This document shows, piece after piece, positions 60,065 through 64,000 of a stretch of 64,000 nt of DNA. The translations under genes and the position numbers were made by a program. The DNA comes from JALOLV01 sp046295175. Lineage in GTDB: Bacteria; Bacteroidota; Bacteroidia; Cytophagales; Spirosomataceae. The DNA lies in assembly GCA_046295175.1 (NCBI GenBank), contig JBKBNY010000001.1, positions 62,001 to 126,000 of the forward strand. Direction: 5' to 3'. The stretch's first letter is position 1. Each line of letters opens with the position of its first letter. Under the pieces are notes generated by a model, which saw only the letters and a program-made list of their open reading frames with translations, was not told where the DNA came from and searched no databases.

Positions 60065-60199
60065 TCAAACTGTAAGGCTTTCTTGATTATTCTTTTTCAT
60101 TTTATCAAGAATTGTCTTCGTACGAATCATTTTAGCATCTACGACTTCCTGTAATGTTTTACCTTTTGAGGTTTTTGAATTACTAATCTGTGATTTCAT
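60065..60199 (-). CDS. Small protein of 44 residues overlapping a DUF6934 gene
   Basis: ATG at 60199 lies in the stop of the upstream gene (ATGA overlap at 60196-60199). The peptide starts MKSQISNSKTSKGKTLQEVV and is short, basic and helical, ending KNNQESLTV. Coupling with the larger gene suggests a functional pair, perhaps toxin-antitoxin-like (speculative). No family known to me. Confidence 0.6.
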   Translation of the reverse strand: MKSQISNSKTSKGKTLQEVVDAKMIRTKTILDKMKKNNQESLTV

Positions 60200-60648
60200 C
60201 GAGAATATTTTGATTTAAGTTCAATACTGAAAAGTTCATAATTACGATTAGGTCTAAAAATTTCAAAATCATCATCTATAAATCCTTTGATAATGAAGTT
60301 CTGAGTAACCTCTAAATTGTTAGAAATCGCAATGCGATAAAGTCTGGTACGGCTATCCGAACTTCCTGTAAAAATAACGATTGATTTTGAATTTTGATTC
60401 AAAAATAATTCAATACAATAAAAAACAGTTGCAATAATCTCTTTTAAATCATTATTGTTACTTACTGATAAATCATCATAAAGTCCGTCTTCGATTACAT
60501 CAACAAGAGCTAAGTTATAAGCGTTGTCAGTGTCTGGAATATAAGTAAAAATAACCTTTTTATGAATCGTTTTTTTAGAACTAACACTCGAAAAATCGAA
60601 ACTTTGTGAATCTATATTTTGTGTTACCTTGTATTTGGGATAATTCAT
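60196..60648 (-). CDS. DUF6934-family protein
   Basis: 150 residues starting MNYPKYKVTQNIDSQSFDFS. The pattern IPDTDNAYNLALVDV, LSVSNNNDLKEIIATVFYCIELFL and VIFTGSSDSRTRLYRIAISNN fits DUF6934, a small Bacteroidota family of unknown function (family named from memory). ATG 60648 is used; a TTG 30 bases earlier exists. It lies on the minus strand inside the otherwise plus-strand nitrate island, next to a 44-residue partner. Confidence 0.65.
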   Translation of the reverse strand: MNYPKYKVTQNIDSQSFDFSSVSSKKTIHKKVIFTYIPDTDNAYNLALVDVIEDGLYDDLSVSNNNDLKEIIATVFYCIELFLNQNSKSIVIFTGSSDSRTRLYRIAISNNLEVTQNFIIKGFIDDDFEIFRPNRNYELFSIELKSKYSR

Positions 60649-60698
60649 TACAGCTTTCCAGTTATGAAGATATTCCAAAATTAAGCATTTTTTAAATC

Positions 60699-62153
60699 AT
60701 GCAAGACTTCTATCATATCAGAATAAATTTTAAGGGCGGTTTGGTTTCGCCCGGAGAATTACAACATATCTTGACAGCCGCCAAAGATGCAGGGCTAAGC
60801 GATGTTCGTTTTGGGCTTCGTCAGCAGTTATTTTTGCACATTCCGCATCATTTTATTCGTCAGTTTGAATCTACAATTAGTAGCCAAAACATTGATTTTC
60901 AAGTAGATGCAAATGAATATCCGAATATTATCAGTTCGTATGCAGGCGAAGAGATTTTTCAGCAAGGTAACTGGCTAACCGAAGGAATTTATAAAGATGT
61001 TTTAGATAATTTTGATTACGAGCCACGATTGAAAATCAATATTTCGGATAATAATCAGAGCTTTACACCATTCTTTTCGGGGCATCTCAATTTTGTTGCT
61101 TCGGCCAATCCAAATTTCTGGTATTTGAGTATTCGTTTGCCCAAAACCAATGAAGTTTTTACTTACAATCGCTTAGTTTTCACCAACGAAATCGCCAAAA
61201 TTTCGTATCTACTCGAAAAATTAATTAATGAAGGTATCAGCAATCCAAGCGATTTATGGGGAGCGATTCCACAAAATACAATTGCCATCGATGCTGATAA
61301 AGAGTTAGAACTGCATCGTTTTAGGCTCCCCTACTACGAGGGTTTGAATCGCTACGGACGTAAATCGTGGCTTGGAATCTATCGCCGAGATGAGTTATTT
61401 TCGATAGATTTTTTGGGTGAATTGTGTCAGATTTGTCTCGAAACCAAAATCGGTCAGTTTTGTGTAACTCCTTGGAAATCAATCATTGTTAAAGGTATCG
61501 AAGAAAAAGACCGCTCAAAATGGAGCAATCTTTTGGCAAAATACAGCATCAATGTACGCCACGCCGCCAACGAACTCAACTGGCAGGTCGAAGACGATTC
61601 TGATGTAGCCTTGAAACTCAAACACGAGTTGGTAAAGTATTTTGACAAATGGGATTTACGGACTTTCGGGATTTGTTTCGGCATCAAAACCAAGCCCAAA
61701 ACCGAGGTTTTTGCTTCGATTATGGTTCGTAAACGCCGATTTAGGCTGTTTAATCTAATTCCATCTTTTTTTGTGTACGATATTTCTTACACCAAGGATT
61801 TTGACCCAAACGGACGTACAAAAGTTTATTTTGAAGAAGGCATTTTGAAATTTAATCTTGCTGAGCAGCTAAGGCGTTCGGTTTTACTCTACAACAAACA
61901 AGCAGCCGAAAACCGAATTGAAAAGGTCGAAAAACAATTGGCTTCGCAGTCGCTAAAAGTAGAGATTTCAACTAAGACGGTTCATCAATGCCCTGCTTGT
62001 TTTACAATTTATGATGCAGATTTTGGAGATATTCTGAATGGAATCGAGGCGGGAATTGAATTTAAAAATCTGCCCGAAAATTATTGTTGTTCTACTTGTG
62101 AAGCCCCCAAAAGTGAATTTAAAGAAGTAATTGTTAGAAAACAGTTTTCGTAA
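60699..62153 (+). CDS. Rubredoxin-tailed, degenerate nitrite/sulfite reductase-like protein
   Basis: 484 residues. The first 400 have the layout of a nitrite/sulfite-reductase ferredoxin-like half (FYHIRINFKGGLVSPGELQHI, DVRFGLRQQLFLH, TKIGQFCVTPWKSIIV) but the C-x5-C and C-x3-C siroheme Cys are missing. The C-terminal part (about 425-484) is a rubredoxin with CPAC and CSTC knuckles for one Fe. It is last in the nitrate island and likely passes electrons; the exact donor and acceptor are unknown. A palindrome follows the stop. Confidence 0.78.
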   Translation: MQDFYHIRINFKGGLVSPGELQHILTAAKDAGLSDVRFGLRQQLFLHIPHHFIRQFESTISSQNIDFQVDANEYPNIISSYAGEEIFQQGNWLTEGIYKDVLDNFDYEPRLKINISDNNQSFTPFFSGHLNFVASANPNFWYLSIRLPKTNEVFTYNRLVFTNEIAKISYLLEKLINEGISNPSDLWGAIPQNTIAIDADKELELHRFRLPYYEGLNRYGRKSWLGIYRRDELFSIDFLGELCQICLETKIGQFCVTPWKSIIVKGIEEKDRSKWSNLLAKYSINVRHAANELNWQVEDDSDVALKLKHELVKYFDKWDLRTFGICFGIKTKPKTEVFASIMVRKRRFRLFNLIPSFFVYDISYTKDFDPNGRTKVYFEEGILKFNLAEQLRRSVLLYNKQAAENRIEKVEKQLASQSLKVEISTKTVHQCPACFTIYDADFGDILNGIEAGIEFKNLPENYCCSTCEAPKSEFKEVIVRKQFS

Positions 62154-62174
62154 AACGGGATTTCATCCCGTTTT
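62152..62174. repeat. Dispersed palindrome, variable-stem family
   Basis: AAAACGGGAT (62152-62161), loop TTC, ATCCCGTTTT (62165-62174). It begins at the stop codon of the rubredoxin-tailed gene and reaches the stop of the toxin gene. Confidence 0.65.
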
Positions 62175-62491
62175 TATAATTCATTTAAACGCTTCAAAAT
62201 TTCGGCATCTAATATATTTTCTTGCTCTGATTTATCATAAATTGATAGAAGCGTTACAGTTTCTCCTTCTATGTAAACATGAGTTATGACCCTTGCACCA
62301 CCCGATTTTCCTGTATTTTTGGATGAAATTCTAAGCCTAATTTTATAACACGAACGCCCGATTGGTGTACCTTGTGATGGGTTATCTGCTAAACTTTGCA
62401 CTAAATACCGCAAATCATCAGGAAGTGAAGCATATCTTTTTGAGAGTTTTTTAAACTCCTTCCGAAAAGCATCGATAGATTTAATTTGCAT
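62174..62491 (-). CDS. RelE/ParE-type toxin
   Basis: 105 residues matching the Bacteroidota RelE/ParE toxin family: FRKEFKKLSKRYASLPDDLRYLV, YKIRLRISSKNTGKSGGARVITHVYI, LLSIYDKSEQENI. These toxins usually cleave mRNA on the ribosome. It overlaps the upstream antitoxin gene by 11 bases. Confidence 0.85.
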   Translation of the reverse strand: MQIKSIDAFRKEFKKLSKRYASLPDDLRYLVQSLADNPSQGTPIGRSCYKIRLRISSKNTGKSGGARVITHVYIEGETVTLLSIYDKSEQENILDAEILKRLNEL

Positions 62492-62744
62492 AGAATTCTT
62501 CAGCTTTTAATTCTGCTTCTACTTCATCTATCATCTCCAAGGCATCTTGCAGCTTAATTTTGCCCTGTTTATAAAGCTTTATCTCTTCAACAGCTTGGTC
62601 AATCCCCTTTAAAATCCGTTTATCTTCGGCAGAAAGTTTTTTTGATGGTTTTTCTTCTCTGATTTTTACAAAATCAAACTTTTTCAAGAGATTTTTAATA
62701 AATTTTGTTTCGGAGTTATCCACTTCAATTGTAATTACCGTCAT
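62481..62744 (-). CDS. Antitoxin partner of the RelE/ParE toxin
   Basis: 87 residues: an N-terminal strand (VITIEVDNSETKFIKNLLKKF) and a helical, acidic C-terminal part (EDKRILKGIDQAVEEIKL...MIDEVEAELKAEEF). Size, order (antitoxin first) and the 11-base overlap are typical of type II systems. A TAAATTTG element lies upstream on the minus strand. Confidence 0.8.
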   Translation of the reverse strand: MTVITIEVDNSETKFIKNLLKKFDFVKIREEKPSKKLSAEDKRILKGIDQAVEEIKLYKQGKIKLQDALEMIDEVEAELKAEEFYAN

Positions 62745-62843
62745 GCTTTCAAGATTTATACAACAAATTTAATATAATACTGCACAAACTTGATTATAAT
62801 TTGACATATAATTATCTAATTTTTGTGGAGTGATTACCAAAAT

Positions 62844-62864
62844 AAACGAGTTGAAAACTCGTTT
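62844..62864. repeat. Dispersed palindrome, variable-stem family
   Basis: AAACGAGTT (62844-62852), loop GAA, AACTCGTTT (62856-62864). It lies before the TonB-C-like gene; a near copy with a GAACGAG stem follows that gene at 63363. Confidence 0.65.
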
Positions 62865-62896
62865 TACAAATGTTCAAAAACTTAAACTTTACAATT

Positions 62897-63352
62897 ATGT
62901 ACCGATTTTTACTGCTCGGGATGTTCTTTCCCATGTTCTCCTATTCGCAAGATGTCTATTTTATTTCAGTCGAGAACCCACCACAATACATTGGAGGCTC
63001 TACTGCGATGTATCAATTTATTGGAAAAAATTTCAAATATCCGCAAGAATTAGATACAATCAAGAAAAATTATTTTGGGGCAGTTGAAATAAAAATAAGT
63101 GAAAATGGCAATAATGAGGGTGTGCGTTTAGTTGGAAGTCCGATTGACTGTAAGAGTTGTAATGAAGAAGCCCTGCGAATCGGTAGATTACTAACTGACT
63201 GGCAAGCGGGCAAACAAAATGGAAAACCAGTAAAATGCCTATTTATTGTTCCAATAATGGTTTCGTATGAGAAAAAGTGCATTTATACGACTGAACCATA
63301 CGCCGTAAAAGGTTGGCGAGGAGCTGGCAAAGAGGTTTACCATTGCAATTGA
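62897..63352 (+). CDS. TonB C-terminal-like periplasmic protein
   Basis: 151 residues: signal peptide MYRFLLLGMFFPMFSYSQ, then a domain like the TonB C-terminal fold (PPQYIGGSTAMYQFIGKNFKYPQE, GAVEIKISENGNNEGVRLVGSP, WQAGKQNGKPV). There is no proline-rich linker, so it is not a full TonB. An upstream ATG at 62870 lies at the edge of a repeat and is less likely. Two Cys pairs occur (CKSC). Confidence 0.6.
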   Translation: MYRFLLLGMFFPMFSYSQDVYFISVENPPQYIGGSTAMYQFIGKNFKYPQELDTIKKNYFGAVEIKISENGNNEGVRLVGSPIDCKSCNEEALRIGRLLTDWQAGKQNGKPVKCLFIVPIMVSYEKKCIYTTEPYAVKGWRGAGKEVYHCN

Positions 63353-63362
63353 AACTACAACA

Positions 63363-63383
63363 GAACGAGTTTAAAACTCGTTC
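63363..63383. repeat. Dispersed palindrome, variable-stem family
   Basis: GAACGAGTTT (63363-63372) and AAACTCGTTC (63374-63383) form a near-perfect palindrome between the converging TonB-like and kinase genes. Confidence 0.65.
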
Positions 63384-63390
63384 TACAAGT

Positions 63391-64000
63391 TCAAACCAAA
63401 GGTATTTTAACCTTAAAAATATTCAATTCTTCAATAACCTCAATCGGTGTTGGATGCAGAAACTCATACAATGTCTTGAGGTTATTTAAACCTTGACGAT
63501 TGGAGGTTTCGACCTGCTTTTTGGGCTGAACGTTATTCTCTACAAATAGAAAATCATCATAAGTTAAAATACTGATATTTAGCACATTTGACTGACTAAT
63601 AACATTGTGTTTAATAGCATTTTCAATCAATATTTGAAGCGTTACTGGTGCAATTTGTTTGTCTAAATCATCGGGTTTTATATCAATATTTACTTTGAGA
63701 GATTCGCCAAAACGAGTCTGCAACAATTGGATATAATTCTTGATAAAATCTAATTCGGTCTGCACACTCACCAAACCTTTTTCTTTGCTCTGCAAAACGT
63801 ATCTAAATACTTTGGAAAGCTGCTGTAAAAACTTACGAGCCAAATCGGGATTTTCTTGAATCAACGAATCGAGCGAGGTAAGCGAATTAAACAAAAAATG
63901 CGGATTAAGTTGATTCTTCAAATTATCGAATTGCACCTGCGACTTCTCTTTTTCGAGATTGGCGGCACGATTCTCATTCTCTTTCCAAAATTCAAAAAAA
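63391..64000 (-). CDS. LytS-type sensor histidine kinase, C-terminal part (truncated by window edge)
   Basis: The frame is open to the right edge (in-frame FFEFWKENENRAANLEKEK upstream of the ORF start), so only the catalytic end is present. It has the His_kinase motif LKNQLNPHFLFNSLTSL with the phospho-His, then an ATPase domain with ILIENAIKHN and GLNNL. Such kinases act with LytTR response regulators. The receptor part and any partner are outside the window. Confidence 0.88.
   Translation of the reverse strand, partial: FFEFWKENENRAANLEKEKSQVQFDNLKNQLNPHFLFNSLTSLDSLIQENPDLARKFLQQLSKVFRYVLQSKEKGLVSVQTELDFIKNYIQLLQTRFGESLKVNIDIKPDDLDKQIAPVTLQILIENAIKHNVISQSNVLNISILTYDDFLFVENNVQPKKQVETSNRQGLNNLKTLYEFLHPTPIEVIEELNIFKVKIPLV

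Noticed and set aside
1..64000. tRNA, rRNA or insertion sequence
   Set aside because: No cloverleaf, rRNA core sequence or transposase-like reading frame was found by eye on either strand.

Overview
The window is typical Bacteroidota DNA, most likely a Cytophagales relative of Spirosoma, Runella or Emticicia (order-level inference only). The basis is about 38-40% GC, starts without Shine-Dalgarno sequences, several promoters of the Bacteroidota form TTG-N18/19-TAnnTTTG, and lineage-typical genes: long NusB, YbbR beside YajC, DUF1573, DUF4230, PorT-like barrels and a CxxxY-type CcmE. No rRNA, tRNA, CRISPR array or transposase was seen.

Layout. 1-588 is the start of a nucleoside-permease-like transporter that runs off the left edge. 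700-8 kb holds secreted and membrane proteins plus a two-gene AAA ATPase/HNH unit that looks like a Septu (PtuA/PtuB) defence system with its own promoter. 8-11 kb (minus) has an alkaline-phosphatase-like enzyme and a GDPD-GH16 fusion. 11-18 kb carries coaX and a cytochrome c maturation cluster, ccmB-C-D-E-F. 18-24 kb has pxpC/pxpA without pxpB, miaA, a DUF4230 gene, exbD and a barrel protein. 24-30 kb has radA, a GyrI-like gene, a tandem Usp, recN and a KirBac channel. 30-34.3 kb (minus) is a housekeeping run nusB-ytxH-DUF1573-yajC-ybbR-DUF721. 34-42.6 kb has a LytTR protein, a two-component pair, unknowns, a TlpA-like protein and a cysteine-desulfurase-like enzyme.

42.7-62.1 kb is an assimilatory nitrate island: nirD and nirB (minus), a PilJ-type (NarX-like) histidine kinase with a NarL-type regulator (minus), cobA for siroheme, then an outer-membrane porin, nrtA, nrtB, nrtD, a 1200-residue nitrate reductase fused to its own FAD/BFD electron-transfer module, and a rubredoxin-tailed degenerate nitrite-reductase-like protein. 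Nitrate would enter through the porin, cross the inner membrane by NrtABD, be reduced to nitrite by the fusion and to ammonium by NirBD, with CobA feeding siroheme. A DUF6934 plus 44-residue gene pair and a RelE-type toxin-antitoxin pair sit in and beside the island.

The most interesting signal is a set of six RNA-type hairpins with an invariant TGGGGG hexaloop on differing but complementary stems. Three lie in the long leader of the porin-nrt operon, one just inside the porin gene, one just inside cobA and one in the nirB leader. TGGGGG elsewhere in the window has no stem. This looks like an undescribed post-transcriptional regulon element for nitrate assimilation. A second theme is short palindromic repeats, in nearly every spacer of the nrt operon and, unusually, inserted in frame inside nirB and the nitrate reductase; miaA carries an in-frame tandem heptapeptide repeat.
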